A DNA stretch of 64,000 nucleotides from Stenocarpella maydis (lineage: Eukaryota; Ascomycota; Sordariomycetes; Diaporthales; Diaporthaceae). Shown one piece after another: positions 42,971 to 54,967 of the stretch. Where the stretch lies: NCBI GenBank assembly GCA_002270565.1, contig NQMI01000096.1, positions 121,039-185,038 of the forward strand. Direction: 5' to 3'. Below the pieces are notes generated by a model, which was not told the origin of the DNA, made no database searches, and saw only the letters and a program-made list of their open reading frames with translations. The translations under genes were made by a program, and so were the position numbers. Each line of letters opens with the position of its first letter. Position 1 is the first letter of the stretch.

Positions 42971-45629
42971 GTGAGAAGGGCTGCCAGCAGAGTCCACAAT
43001 CCTCCTAACTTTGGAATTACTGTACTCTTCCGTCATTTGAAACGCCATGGTAGCCGATTTTCAGGTCTATATCGCCGTGATGTTGTGAGGAGACCAGAGA
43101 GATCGATCATAAGTTGGGTATGGCAAACAGACAGAGTACTCGGGTTCAAGTCAAAGCCCATTAAGGCCCCAGGTTTCCAGGGGTGGGTGACCGGTCGTTC
43201 TGCGATAATTGAGTAAAACACAGGACCGAGCGGGGTTTGCCCTTGGTTCACAGAGTGGGGTTGAACTGGGGAGGGCTGATAGTCAGACCTAGTTAGGTGT
43301 GCAGTGCGTTGTGTAACCATCATCGCATGCTGATTAATACATGTTTGAGATTCAGCATTCCCATTGCTTCTTAAGATGCGAGAATGATAAGCCACGACTA
43401 CTAAAGCCATTGATAATTTGAAAACAGTCATAAACTCTTATATCAGATAAAATTGTGTTTAATCAGACTGGTTAAGACGTTTGCTTAGCCTCCTTCTTAT
43501 ATACATCATGTGGTAGTGAGTTACTTTAGATATACTTGGGTATTTAAGTTACCTGGCTTCCAACATTGTTGATCTTCTTATAATAGTATGAAAGAAGAAC
43601 GAAAGAGAAAGGATAAAAGAAAAAAGAAACTAAATTATAGGCGATCCTGTATGTCCTACCTAGGTATTTATAGACGCTTAAAGACCCAGTGATAATTAAA
43701 TAATACACGGTGCTGACTAAGTAGCAGTAGTTTTCGGATATGATAAGTACTAGATAATGGAAAGAGTCTCGTGGCGAGATATAAATTATGCACTGCTCTG
43801 CCCCTTAACTAATTTCATAGTTTCACTCGGCAGGGGAGATTGATAATCAATTAGCGCTGCTTCCTGCACTCACACATTCTACTGCGTTTGTCTCTTCATT
43901 CTGGCTGGTCTGTCTTGTGGCGGGCTTACATGTACCCAGTTACCCATCTCTTGCTAAGGCAGACCCGGTCTCAGTGCTGCTAGCTAGCCAAGGACAAGTT
44001 TGTCAGTGATACATGTCTGACGCTGCTTGATCCGTAATATATTCTTCAACTTCTCGATTTCGGTGACGGTGAGATCCACGCGCAGCGTTTAATAAATACC
44101 TGTACTTTCAGAGACAGCCGTCTTTCTGTAGCCGGTCTGGAAGCCGTACATTAATTGCAGATCAGGCTTGAATTATCCAAACCCCAGCAAGTATGTCAGA
44201 AATGGTGGTTCTAGAAGCCATCTGCGGGCTGCGATCCCGCACCTGACAAGTACTGTTTTATCTCCAGTGCAGTGCCATTATCTTTCGGGTATTCCAGGGC
44301 AATGAGGAAGGCTGCCATGTATATGCCTAGGCCGAGACATAAGCTTACCGCATATAGTGGCAGATAGGCTGCTGCGACGGTGCAAGACACTGAGTAGCTA
44401 AGGGAAGCGGTCCGAGGCAAGGGGTTACGACGGAAGTTACACGAATCAGCCCTTAATAAATTCCCACCCTCCGGCCTTTGGGGATTCGGATTTGCGGGTC
44501 TTCTCTCTACCATCGTCAGCTTCAACTGATATCATACTTTACCTCCTCAATTGTCCTCCCACACGGGGTCTTTGTATGGAGAGAGCATCATTTGATTACA
44601 CTCATCCCTCGGCAAAGATGGAGGATGCTTCGACTCAACTGGGCGAGCAGTTATTGCTTGAGCAGCGAAACAGAAACAGCGGAAGCTCAGCGAACAAGAA
44701 TCGACGGCTCATTTAGAAGCAACTGACCACCAGCAACGGGATAAATTGTACTCGAGCCAGGGTACCTCAACAAGACCTCGGTCGTCACCGGAATTGAAGA
44801 TTCCCGGGTGGCCAAATCGACCACTTCCACTCACACAGTCACGCAGAGACAAATTCCTATAAATTGCCCTCGACTCTATTCTAATCATAGTCGCTCTTTT
44901 ATTTCTTGCACACGCAGCAGGAGCTTTCGTGGCGAGCGGTGGAGCCATCGGCGAAAAGAGTGGGCATTCCTATCCACCTAATGCATGAGGGTGTTGACCA
45001 AGGGAGAACGGATCAACTTCTAGCACCGCCCTGGATACAACCGAATTTGACGCAACTATCTCAAGAATCATACACAAATGCTCATGCAATACATTTCGAG
45101 CAGTCATGTTTCCTGACCAACCTCTCTGCTGAGGTTACTCAGGTCCTAGTTGAGACGCAGATCGTATGCGAGGACTTCAAGGCATTTGCAAAGCGACCGA
45201 AGTTCGACCATCGACAACAGATCATAGACCATAGAGCATGACGGTGTTTGATATCTGGGACGTCTTTTCACTAGATTATCCGCATTAGTTCCTGCAAATA
45301 GACGATATGTATATGTTGCACGCGATTTCGATTGTACGGGCGTTTCATGTTCTCGCCGCAGCTGACACAAAGCAACCATATCTGAACAGTTATGATGACA
45401 TACTTCACTGTGCTGCTCTTGAATGTTGTAACAGCTAGGCACTGGCAGACACGTTCGGACCCCACACGGCTCCCCCGGAACCAAATGAGCTCAGCGACTT
45501 TCTCGGCATCAAGTGGGTGACCAAAATGATTCATCCTATCTGTAAATGTATGTAACGAGCAATGCTGTAAAATTTCTAATGCTACCGCAGGCCCAAATCG
45601 TGCCTTCACAAACACTACGCCACCTGCCC
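42971..45629. other. Long intergenic region, partly AT-rich
   Basis: No gene could be supported. 43430-43800 is AT-rich. A 104-codon minus-strand frame (44525-44211) has a single hydrophobic segment (AVSLCLGLGIYMAAFLIAL) but no other sign of being a gene. Confidence 0.5.
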
Positions 45630-46268
45630 TCAGCCCATGTTCGCTAATAGGGCCTCCTTCTGCGCCGCTTCCCTCTTGGCCTTCCTCGCAGCGGCGCCGT
45701 CGCGCCAGCAAAGGACGAACATGCCGCCGAAGGCGAGTACCGCGACGACCCCCATTGTTGTGCCGACGATGGCACTCGAAAGGCCGATGTTCACTTTGCT
45801 GCTGCTGGAGGACGTCGACGTTGCCGAGGCCGACGTCGACGTGGCCGTGGCGCTCTCGCCCGCGCCCGTGCTGGTTGCGTCCGCGCGCGCGAGCATCTCG
45901 CGCCCGTCCCTGCGGGCGTGCAGTGACCTCCGCCGCAGCCCTGCCTCCGGGCCGGCCCGCGTGTCGTCTGGCGAGGAGGAGGAGGAGGAGGGGGCGGTCC
46001 AGCACTCTTCCGTGATCCGGAGCGCATTCTCCGCCTCATCCGGGGTGCAGCCGGCTGCCTCCAGGCACGTCACAAGAAGCCCCGCGTCCAACCCCTCGAT
46101 AGATATGCATCGCGCAGTTGTCGAGCTGTCTGCGCATGATAGGCCCGAGACGGTGTTGGCGAGGCATTCTCTGTTCATCAGGCGTGGAGGGCCGGCCGTT
46201 GTGGAGGTGGCCAGGAGCAAGACAACGGCCGCGCTGGCCAGGTTTTGGTGTATGCTGCGTGAGACCAT
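45630..46268 (-). CDS. CFEM-like single-pass surface protein
   Basis: Minus strand, intronless, 212 residues from the second in-frame ATG, which gives a clean signal peptide (SAAVVLLLATSTTAG). The ectodomain has six Cys in a pattern close to CFEM (C...C...C-I-S...C-LEAAG-C...EEC), but the position of the usual second Cys of the C-x-C pair is Ser. A Ser/Thr-rich stalk follows (TSTGAGESATATSTSASA), then a transmembrane helix (AIVGTTMGVVAVLAFGGMFV) and a basic cytoplasmic tail ending ALLANMG. CFEM proteins bind haem or act at the cell surface; without the full eight Cys, haem binding is doubtful. Starting at the first ATG (46322) would add 18 residues in front of the signal. Confidence 0.75.
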   Translation of the reverse strand: MVSRSIHQNLASAAVVLLLATSTTAGPPRLMNRECLANTVSGLSCADSSTTARCISIEGLDAGLLVTCLEAAGCTPDEAENALRITEECWTAPSSSSSSPDDTRAGPEAGLRRRSLHARRDGREMLARADATSTGAGESATATSTSASATSTSSSSSKVNIGLSSAIVGTTMGVVAVLAFGGMFVLCWRDGAAARKAKREAAQKEALLANMG

Positions 46269-48317
46269 TGTATATGCGGTGTAGGTGGTGTGATTTGCTT
46301 CTATGCCTGTTGGGTGAGCCAAGAAGAGAGAGGGTACGGTTCGGGAGGTGGATGGTCAGCTGGGATGTAAGTTGTTTGTACCTCTTGTTCGGCAAAGAGA
46401 GTAAGGAGTGACAATTAAGAAGTGGGTATCACAAGGAGGATGAGCAATCAGTGAGACAGCCTGGTACAGCAGTGCTAGTCTCCTCAGGCTGGCGGGACGC
46501 TTTTAAGAATTCCCACCAGGTTTGTGTCATGGTGAGCAGCCAGTAACCCACGCAACTCGACGCCAGCAAGCATCTCGCCAGGAAAGCCCCCAATCCCGAG
46601 GCCGCCTGCGCCGCAAAGCCATAGCTACATGGCCCAAATTCAAGACTGCGCCCCCGCGTGCTCGGCCACTTTGGGCGTTAACGAAGCCAAGCGCGAGGCG
46701 CAGGCTGGAGATGGAATGACGATGGGCTGTCGGCATGTGGGGGGTGAAGAAGGAGCCCGAGTTCCCGCATCATCTAAGTAGGCTTCCCGGGCTCCGATTA
46801 GAATTAGGGTCCGAAATCTCCCATAGGGCCACGCGCACAACGCGACGCATGTCTCCACTTTGTTCCAGCGCAGCCGGTGGCATTGGCATGGGCCTCCATC
46901 GATGCTTGCGTGAGACGCCAACATGCGTCGTGTGTATCGACAATTTCCCTTTCACATGTGGGAAAGTCGAGAATCGCAGGGCTTCCAGAAGTTGCCCTTC
47001 AAGTCGCACATAAGGGACCAGAAGAGCCTTAGAAATAGTCGCGGCCTAAAGGTTCTGCATGGGCCCGGCATGAAGGATGAACTGAGCACGACGGGCTCTC
47101 ATGGTAAGAGGTGCGGTTGCTTAGGGCTCTGACTCGCGCGGAGAGGTCCTAATACGGTGAGACTCGCTGACTGGTGTGGACTGGCCTAGATCCAAGCCTC
47201 AAACCAGCCTGCTTTCGGGCCTGCCACGAAGGGCACGCCTAGGTGCCCTGGGAAACAGCCGGAACCCCTTCAGGGCTATTAGACCCGTTGCCCGCCGTCG
47301 AATATCTCGTAAACTGCCAACGAGTATCCCTAGGTATATGTCCTCATTCCCAAGTTCAAGAACCGGGACCTGTAATAGAACCCTTGCTGTGCTTATACCA
47401 CGGGCACCAGCCACTTGTGCAGCAAACGATAGTCACGGCACGTCTGCGTTCTCAATGAGAAGGTTACTGGATGGTATATGTATGGCAGGCGAAGGCGATG
47501 ATCGATGACGATGCCGGCCGATCCCTTTAAAAGTCAGTCGAGACATCTCCGAGTTTCACATCAGTACCGCACCATTGGCATTTCGGTATCTCTCCATCGG
47601 CCTGGACCGGCTGCACGATAGTTATTCAATGTTGGCGCTGGGAGCCCTCTTCCTCCACACTCAGTATTGCGGAGCCACATGGCGTCCGCGGGCGGGAAAC
47701 AAGGTCGTTTCCGCGATGCCACACCAGGTGCTAGTCATCCATACTGCGCCGGCCAGTAATACCCATACTGAGCCCCAAGGAGCACGTCTACCGACTCAGG
47801 AGTGCGGCAGACCAGCACAGTCAATCTCAATACCCAGGCCAAGAGACATGAAATACTACATGGCCGCGGACGTGGCCGGCCAGTATTATGGCGTGTGACT
47901 AATTGCTCGGCCCGCCTGCCGTACAGCGCCCAGATCATGTCGCACCACTCAACATAGCAATAATGCTTAGTACAGCCTGTACACCAGTCAGCCCTGTGCT
48001 TCTGAAGCTTGGTGCTCGGTGCAGCCGCATGAGGGTCCCACACACATGCTAACAGCTCCGTTTGCAATCGTTTGCACCCCGATGGTTGTCCACGTTGGCG
48101 GATGAAGGCCCTGGCAGGTTTCCCCCACACAATTCTGCATTATGCGGCCCGGAACATAAGGATGTCACCGCTCCTGAGATTCCCAGTCCCTATTCCACGC
48201 ATAGTTATCCCCATGGCCCCATCCTCTTGGCACTGAGAATAGCTTCGCGGCTGATTAGGGAACGGCGGATCGGATGTTCGTGCTGATTGAATTCAACGGA
48301 GCCAGGTCGTGCCGGTC
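46269..48317. other. Intergenic, no supported gene
   Basis: Contains the promoter of the CFEM-like gene and about 1.7 kb with only short, overlapping open frames on both strands. Nothing recognised. Confidence 0.5.
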
Positions 48318-48770
48318 CTAGTGGTCATCCTCATCATCCGTCTCCACACGCTCAGAAAGCTCGTCCTGATCCCCGCCTCCTTCCTCCTCGTCCTCGTCCT
48401 CAAGTTTGGGTATATGCACCACAAAGTCAGGGGTGACATCAGCCTCGCCGGCCTCTCGAACGACAAAGGCCACCATATCGTTGTTCTTCAAGCCCTTGCT
48501 GACGGGTGTCTCATTGCCCTTGATGCGAAGGTTCTTCCATCCTTTGCTGTCATCGTGGGGGTTCTTCAGGACGCCGTACGCGATGTGGTAGTCTGAGTCC
48601 GGGGCCGGGAGGGGCGTGGGCGGGTCTTCGAGGCTGGGCCGGAGACCCTGCGGGTGACGGTCCTGTAGGGCGGAGAAGAGCTCTGCGGTGAGCTCTGAGA
48701 AGGAGGCGAGGGGGTCTACGAGGAGGAAGATGGTGTGGACGCCGTACTTGAGGCGGAGGGAGATGGGCAT
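48318..48770 (-). CDS. Small conserved-looking acidic protein, possibly ubiquitin-like fold
   Basis: Minus strand, intronless, 150 residues. Begins MPISLRLKYGVHTIFLLVDP, continues with SELTAELFSALQDR, and in the middle GVLKNPHDDSKGW and NDMVAFVVRE; the last 30 residues are very acidic (EDEDEEEGGGDQDE). The alternation of beta-like strands and the early K/R-rich strand suggest a beta-grasp (ubiquitin-like) fold, but that is an inference from pattern. I cannot name a family. Compact, in a gene-dense stretch with normal codon use, so likely a genuine conserved gene. Confidence 0.7.
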   Translation of the reverse strand: MPISLRLKYGVHTIFLLVDPLASFSELTAELFSALQDRHPQGLRPSLEDPPTPLPAPDSDYHIAYGVLKNPHDDSKGWKNLRIKGNETPVSKGLKNNDMVAFVVREAGEADVTPDFVVHIPKLEDEDEEEGGGDQDELSERVETDDEDDH

Positions 48771-49531
48771 GTCAGGAGGGTCTTGGGGAACATCTCGCTT
48801 AGGTGGCTGTCGGACTTGACATTAGCAAACCCAACCCGCTGGCATAACATTTTTCAGTCTTTGGCGGTCTGGAATAACCACGCGCAGTCGTACAGCGGTC
48901 GTACAGCAGTCGTACAGCAGTCGTACATCGGGCGTTAGCCTGAACAAAGATGACTTACCATCTTGACGTTGGTCCAGCTGGAAGGTTTAACGGTTGGGTG
49001 CTCCAGGAGCGACAGTCACGTCTTGTGACGTCTTGTGGGGAGCAGAGGCAGTGAAGTCGACACTCGACACTGACACTGGCACAAGAGCAGGCAGACGCGA
49101 CGAAACGAGCGACAAAAGGGAGGCAGGAAGTTCACCTTGCTCAGGGGATGTTCAATACCATTACCAAAGTCCCCGCAAGTTCACAAAGGGACGTTGAAAG
49201 GGACGTTGAAGACGGTGAATGTGCTAGCGAGGGGCAAATTCCGCAGTCCTGGGGAGGGAGCTTGGGCCACATGGAGGCTTTTAGTGGGGCATCTCCGGAG
49301 ATACCTAGGTACACTAGTGCTCGGTAAATGTACCAAAGTACCTCCCCAGCCGGGAGAGGAAATCAGATGTGCCCCTCAGATGACCGACTGCCTCTGCCAT
49401 CTACGGCCTCATTCTCCCCCATCAATAGCCCTCAACCGGGCTGAGACGGATTCAGCCCGACCAAGGCTGCCCCCCAGCACCTCGAATACGCCTCACAGCC
49501 CCCGAACCCCGGACCCTCGACGAGGAGGACC
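48771..49531. other. Divergent intergenic region with short repeats
   Basis: 760 bp between the acidic protein gene (-) and the membrane protein gene (+). Includes the 11-bp tandem repeat listed separately and small direct duplications (GTCTTGTGACGTCTTGTG near 49020 and AGGGACGTTGAA near 49188). No gene. Confidence 0.6.
48885..48929. repeat. 11-bp tandem repeat, about four copies
   Basis: Unit TCGTACAGCAG with single-base variation. Could be a simple expansion in the promoter region. Confidence 0.85.
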
Positions 49532-50260
49532 ATGCGTCGCCCTCCCAAGACACCCGAGGAGCTCGAGGCCTTCCTGGCCAGGCCGCCAGTCGACTACCAG
49601 GAGCGCCGTCGGGTCGCCCTCGAGAACAGCCGCCTGAACATGTTGGCCCCTACGAGGATCTTGCTGGCCGCAGCGTCTTCCTTCGGTGTCGGCACCTCCC
49701 TGGGCATGGCCCAGGGGAGCAAGATGGCCGGCCTGCAGTTCCGCGCCGAGCACGCCCACAAGCTCCCCACGACGCCCACCGGCTGGTTCATGTACCACAA
49801 GAGCAAGAACTACAACATGGCCAGGGGCGCCCTCAGAGAAGGCCTCAAGATGGGCTTCAAGGTGTCCTTCTGGACAACCGCCATGTTCGTCGTCGAGGAC
49901 ATGTATGACGAGTACCGCGAGTCAAAGGACTTTGTCAACACCGTGCTGGCGTCCTTGACTGTCGCCGGCGGGTTCAGCCTGTGGAGTATGCGTCAAAACA
50001 CCCTGTTGCCCAGGCCTTGTCTTCAGACACGACCCCCAATGACGGTGTGCATGTTGATCAGCTAACCACCCGTGCCACCTGCAGACCGGTTCAGTCTCCC
50101 AATGACCGCAAGAACTACCAAGACCGCCCTCGCCGTCGGACTCGTCTACGGTGGACTCCAAGACGCCGTTGGTGCAGCACGAGGCCGGCCCATTGGCTAC
50201 ATTGACTGGGTCAAAAGACGGATACGCGGGCAGGGTAAGGGAGTGGAGCAACAGATGTGA
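49532..50260 (+). CDS. Predicted mitochondrial-type membrane protein, Tim17-family-like
   Basis: Two exons, 49532-49985 and 50085-50260, separated by a 99-nt intron with GTATGC donor and GCTAAC branch site; 209 residues. Several weakly hydrophobic helices alternate with Gly-rich turns (LLAAASSFGVGTSLGMAQGSKMAG; REGLKMGFKVSFWTTAMFV; TKTALAVGLVYGGLQDAVG), the style of Tim17/Tim22/TIMMDC1 proteins of the inner mitochondrial membrane. The C-terminus is basic (DWVKRRIRGQG). There is no cleavable signal. The family assignment is tentative; I do not recognise a named orthologue. Confidence 0.75.
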
Positions 50261-51905
50261 AGCGCCAGCGCAACAACACCTCACGTTCGGGCAACAAGAT
50301 GTTTTGCGACAAAGAACCCTCGAGAAGTCTCTCCAGCTAACCCCGGGTGGATCTGATCGACCTCGGGATGCGTCTTGACGTGCATCACGGTCATGATCAC
50401 GCACTACTACCGATCTCGGACATTGGGCACCGTCTGCTCTCGGCTTTCCAAGGCTGAAGGCTGTTGCGGGCGGAGAGGGACGACCTGGCCCGTGTTCTGA
50501 TTCAGCACAAGACTGACACCGATACAGACCGCAAGAGTCGCTGCGGTGGATCATATCATGAACGACACGGCGCGCAGTGCTGAAACGACTAGACTGGCTG
50601 CTTACGCTTGTGGTGCCCATACTACACTAGTACCAATGCTTAAGCCGTCGGCTTCCATGGCGAACGGTCGACTCTGCACCCAGCCTAGCCAGTCTAGCGA
50701 CCCAGCCGATGGCGCCGCAATCGAATGTCCCCGCAAAAATCGGCATTGCATCTCTGCGAGCCCCACAGAAAGCCGAAGTGCATTGATGGCAGGGCCAAGA
50801 CATTCACCGAATCAGTCCGCAACGCAACCAGGCCTGCCTGCCCCCTTTGCCCAGCTGGTCCTGTCGCCTCGATGCAGAGCCCAGAAAGGCACACACGTGG
50901 CGCACGAGAACCCCACATTGCGACAAGCCTGACCAAGTGACACTCACATGACCGAGTTGCGCCTTCATTGCAGCCGCCACTGGGTGCCTGTTAACCCTGT
51001 CCGGGCAGAAATACGTGGTACGTGTATTATGTCTTCCTTCGGCTCGGATGGGCGAGTTTGAGATTGGACCGCCGAGTTGGGGAACCAAGGGGAGCACAAA
51101 GCAATCTATTTGTCAATTCCTCCCCGTCCGCAGCCACTTGAGGAGCCCCGAGTCCCAGACACCGCGACGGCTAGCCACGGCATTTCCCCCAGGCTTGCCA
51201 GGCCCCGTTCCCACTCTGAGCCTTTCTCCACGTGATGGTCAGCGATAAGGAGCTGGAGGGATTGGCCCGGCCAACTGACTCTCAAACTATCCCGCCAGCC
51301 AGCCCAAGCCCGCCAGCCTCTGATTGCACAATGGCTACCGTTCGATCCGTTTTGGGTTTCTCTTGTTCCTGGGGCTCCAGGCCCTGGGGCGAAGCGGATG
51401 TACTAGTCACCTAAAGCCACCCGATAGCTCGGCCTTCCTTATCGCTACGTGGTTGGCTGGCCTTACAGCACTGGCCTTGACAATGTCGGCGATCCCTCGC
51501 CTTGGGTCCCAGGGATCCGTTCTCGACCTAGACTTACGAGCTTGGTCACCTGTGTCATTGCGATCATCGGAGATAAAGGCATGGTGATCGAGGGGGAGGG
51601 CGAGGCGAGACGAGGCGAAACGTTTGCGTGGCATGGCATGGACACTGACCAACTGCTCATCGCATACAAGTAAGCCAGCCCTCGGGACGGTCTGCCAGCG
51701 CCTCCTTCCTGGTGGTTACGGAAATACCTGCCTTTGTCTCGCGTATCAAAATCTAATATTCGCATACTCATTCCCATTGTCTGCTCCTCGCTCCTAGTCT
51801 ACCTGTCCAGCGTGCATCACACTTTATACCCGGCTTTGAGCTTCTGCTTTCTTATCTGATACCCCGTTTGGCCTCCTTGTTCTGCCTCCTGCAGCCTATC
51901 CCGAT
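50261..51905. other. Intergenic, includes proline dehydrogenase promoter
   Basis: About 1.6 kb with no supported gene. The last 200 bp is CT-rich, as is usual ahead of mould genes. Confidence 0.55.
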
Positions 51906-53681
51906 ATGGCCTCACTTCGACCGCTGCTGGCTACCACATGTCGCGAGAGGACAATGGCCATGATACCTGCAAATTCACTTCGTAGCAGCGCATACGCGCC
52001 TGCATCCAGAATCGAGACATCTCTACTGAAGTACCGGCCTCTACGGCAGCCACAGTTCAACCGCGATGCATCCACATCGACCACGACACCGGCTGCAACG
52101 CCACCCTCAGCCTCGCGGTCGCTTCACTCGTCCAGCACAGCCCGCCAAGCCGGTGCAGCTCTCAACACCACAGATATCCCAGGCTCGGAATTCGAGGGTT
52201 GCAACCCTTCCAACATGGCCGCCAAGGCACCCTTGTCGGTGCTCCCCTTCACCACAGTCTTGCGCTCCCTAGCAATAACCACCATGTCCGCCTCACCAGT
52301 GTTCCTGCCGCCGTCACTATCAATCATGAGCATGCTCGCGCATACCACCAACCCGCTCTTAAACCCCGACAGGAACCCTCTTCTGAAGCAATTGATCAAA
52401 AAGACCTTCTATGTCCAATTTTGTGCTGGAGAGACTGCGTCGGAGGTCAAGGCGACGATGGCCAGCCTGAGGGATATCGGGTACTCTGGCGTCATTCTGG
52501 GTTACGCTAGAGAGGTTGTCCTGACCAAAGATCAGCTAAAGAGCCTTTCGGCTCAGGGCATAAACCGCGAGACGGCACAGGAGTGCATCCAAAACGAGGT
52601 CATGCCATGGGCCAAGGGAACGCTAGAGACGGTGCGGCTGGCCGAGCCGGGTGACTACGTCGCGTTGAAGTGAGTATTTTGCTCTGCACAACCCATACCG
52701 CACGGAGTTGCACCATGAAAACAAAATCAGATTAGAAAGAAAAAATCACCCAAAAAAAAACCATACTAACCCCATCCCACCAGATTCACCGGCGCAGGCC
52801 GCCAGGCCCTCTGGACCCTATCCCAGCGCCTGGCCCCGCCCAAGGCCCTCGGCGACGCCATCGATGAGATCTGCACCCTCGCCGCAGAGCGCGGGGTCAG
52901 GCTGCTCTTCGACGCGGAGCAGCAGGCCGTGCAGGCAGGGATTGACGACTGGACGCTCGCGTACATGCGCAAGTACAACAAGAGCACGCCCGGCAAGGCC
53001 GTTATCTACGGCACCTACCAGGCCTACCTCAAGGCCTGCCCGCAGGTGGTGGCGAGCCACCTGCGCGCGGCGCGCGAGGAGGGGTTCACGCTCGGCGTCA
53101 AGCTCGTGCGCGGCGCCTACCTGGGCAGCGACCCGCGCCACCTGATGCACGACACAAAGGCCGACACGGATGCGTGCTACGACGGGCTGGCGGAGGCGCT
53201 CCTGCGCCGCGAGTGGACGGCGGGGGCGCTCGCTGGGCTCGCGACCCCCGAGGACAGGGCAGCCGGGTTCCCCGGCGTGAACATGGTGCTGGCCTCACAC
53301 AACGCCGAGTCGGTACGCAAGGCGCGCGCGGTGATCGACGCGGGCCACCGGGGGACCGAGGTCGCGTTCGCGCAGCTGCAGGGCATGGCGGACGAGGTGT
53401 CGTGCGAGATCCTGGCGGGGAGGGCTGACGGCGCTGGCAGCGGCAGCGGCAGCGGCAGCAGCAGCAGCGGGGTTGCCGCCGCGGGCGGTGACAAGGACGC
53501 GGCGGGCCCCCGGCCCCGTGCGTACAAGTACCTCGTCTGGGGCTCGACGGGCGAGTGCATGAAGTACCTGCTCCGGAGGGCGCAGGAGAACAAGGACGCC
53601 GTGCAGAGGACGAGGAACGGCCGCGACGCCATGAGGGCCGAGCTGTGGAGGCGGGCGAAGGGGGTCTTTGGTCTGGATTAG
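51906..53681 (+). CDS. PUT1: Proline dehydrogenase, mitochondrial
   Basis: Two exons, 51906-52669 and 52784-53681 (114-nt intron, GTGAGT donor, ACTAAC branch site), 553 residues. The enzyme oxidises L-proline to pyrroline-5-carboxylate with FAD and feeds electrons to the respiratory chain. The N-terminus is rich in Arg, Ser and Thr without acids, a mitochondrial targeting peptide. The PRODH barrel runs from about residue 120: FYVQFCAGE near 168, GVKLVRGAYLGS near 358, LASHNAESV near 425, QLQGMADEVS near 450, and YLVWGSTGECMKYLLRRAQEN near 502-522, with the RRAxEN proline/flavin motif. Between the last two sits a low-complexity Gly/Ser/Ala insertion (about 471-490). Proline-utilisation genes cluster in Aspergillus; no other such gene is present here. 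Confidence 0.95.
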
Positions 53682-54774
53682 GGGGGGTCCCTGACTCTTA
53701 TTTTTTCCCCCCTCGGGGGGGCTTTTCCTCAATGCATCGGCATGGGTGATAGGCGCGTTATGGCTTTCACCCCGGTCCTATCCGGCGCCTCGGGAGTTTG
53801 TGTATTTTCCGGCGGGTGTTCTTTTTGGTGGCCATTGACCGGCGTTGTCCCGTCTGCTTGGGACTGCAGACCGCGGGGTTTTGAGGCGATAGGTTCTGAT
53901 CTGTGTGGCACCAGCTTGCTTCGTGAGATCCAATGAATGATACGTCAGATCAATTTGCATCTGCGCACGTGCGTCTTACAAAAGCCGTGAGGCCAACTTT
54001 GATTTGGTATAATCATGAACATTTCCACGAGCCGACCCTCTCGTACTAGTCAACCAACGCCTTTTTGCCATAATCACATAGCCACGTCGTGATGATAGGA
54101 TGACTGACGAGCTGCCTCGGGTATGATGTTGAAAAACAAAAACCAGGAGGAAGAGGGAAGAAGCATAAGAAGAAGATAGCCGTACAGTATGGTCAAAAAA
54201 CACAAACAAAAATATTTACTCACCGGGGCTGGCATTGACCAAACTCCCATACCGATTTGTTCCCCAAATCATTGCAGACCGGAACCAGCCTGCTTGTACG
54301 CCATACCCCGAGATGGCGTCTGAAAGAAGCCGCAGCCCAGGTTTGTCCTTTTCCACGACTCCCATTTTGCCCATCGGCTCTCGTTGGTCAGCTCACACTC
54401 TTCCCTATGCCTGTCGACCTGTCTCCGGCGACCTGTCTCCGGAGGTGCTTACCCTCGCAGCATGCTGCTGACGCCAAGGCATGCACCTCACGGAGTGGTT
54501 CATGTGGCACGTCTCCCTTGTCGATACGTCTTGTAAACGAGCCATGATGGCGTCCCGAATCACAAGTCATCTCGCCTCCTTCACTTGCCATAAGGCCTGG
54601 CTGGTAGCGACTGTCGGCATGATCTCATGTCTCACGAGGTATCCACCTCGCCACCGCATTGAGATCATCCTGGCGGTCGTCCCACGACAACCAGTCGCAC
54701 GCGGGCCCTTCCCCCCCCCCCCCGTGACTGGACACAGCCCCGGGTTCTCTGGGCGTACTCCTGCCTGGCGGTCA
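53682..54774. other. Convergent intergenic region, no supported gene
   Basis: 3' flanks of proline dehydrogenase (+) and the ankyrin gene (-). A poly-C run lies at 54710-54723. No gene recognised. Confidence 0.55.
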
Positions 54775-54936
54775 TCAACCCCCCGGCCTACCATCAAACC
54801 CGGACGACCAGTCGGGCCCAAAGTCGGGCGGGTCCAGCTGGGGCTTCGTCGCGGTAGACGACACGGACGGCTGGTACCCGCTGTCGCGGCGCGTGTCGAG
54901 GTGGTCCCCCTGCCCGGGCCCCGACGAAGACGACCA

Positions 54937-54967
<31 letters not shown>

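Noticed and set aside
44211..44525. 104-codon minus-strand frame with one hydrophobic segment
   Set aside because: No splice partner, family or codon signal; a single hydrophobic stretch is weak evidence for a gene.
45240..45560. A plus-strand reading with plausible protein-like composition upstream of 45600
   Set aside because: It is interrupted by stops, has no start or splice structure, and matches nothing I recognise.
45271..46005. A 244-codon minus-strand frame overlapping the CFEM-like gene
   Set aside because: Arg/Gly-rich shadow frame; the alternative frame has a signal peptide, Cys pattern and a membrane helix.
50546..50932. 128-codon frame in the intergenic region before proline dehydrogenase
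   Set aside because: Composition is of the kind expected by chance in GC-rich sequence, with no domain or splice support.
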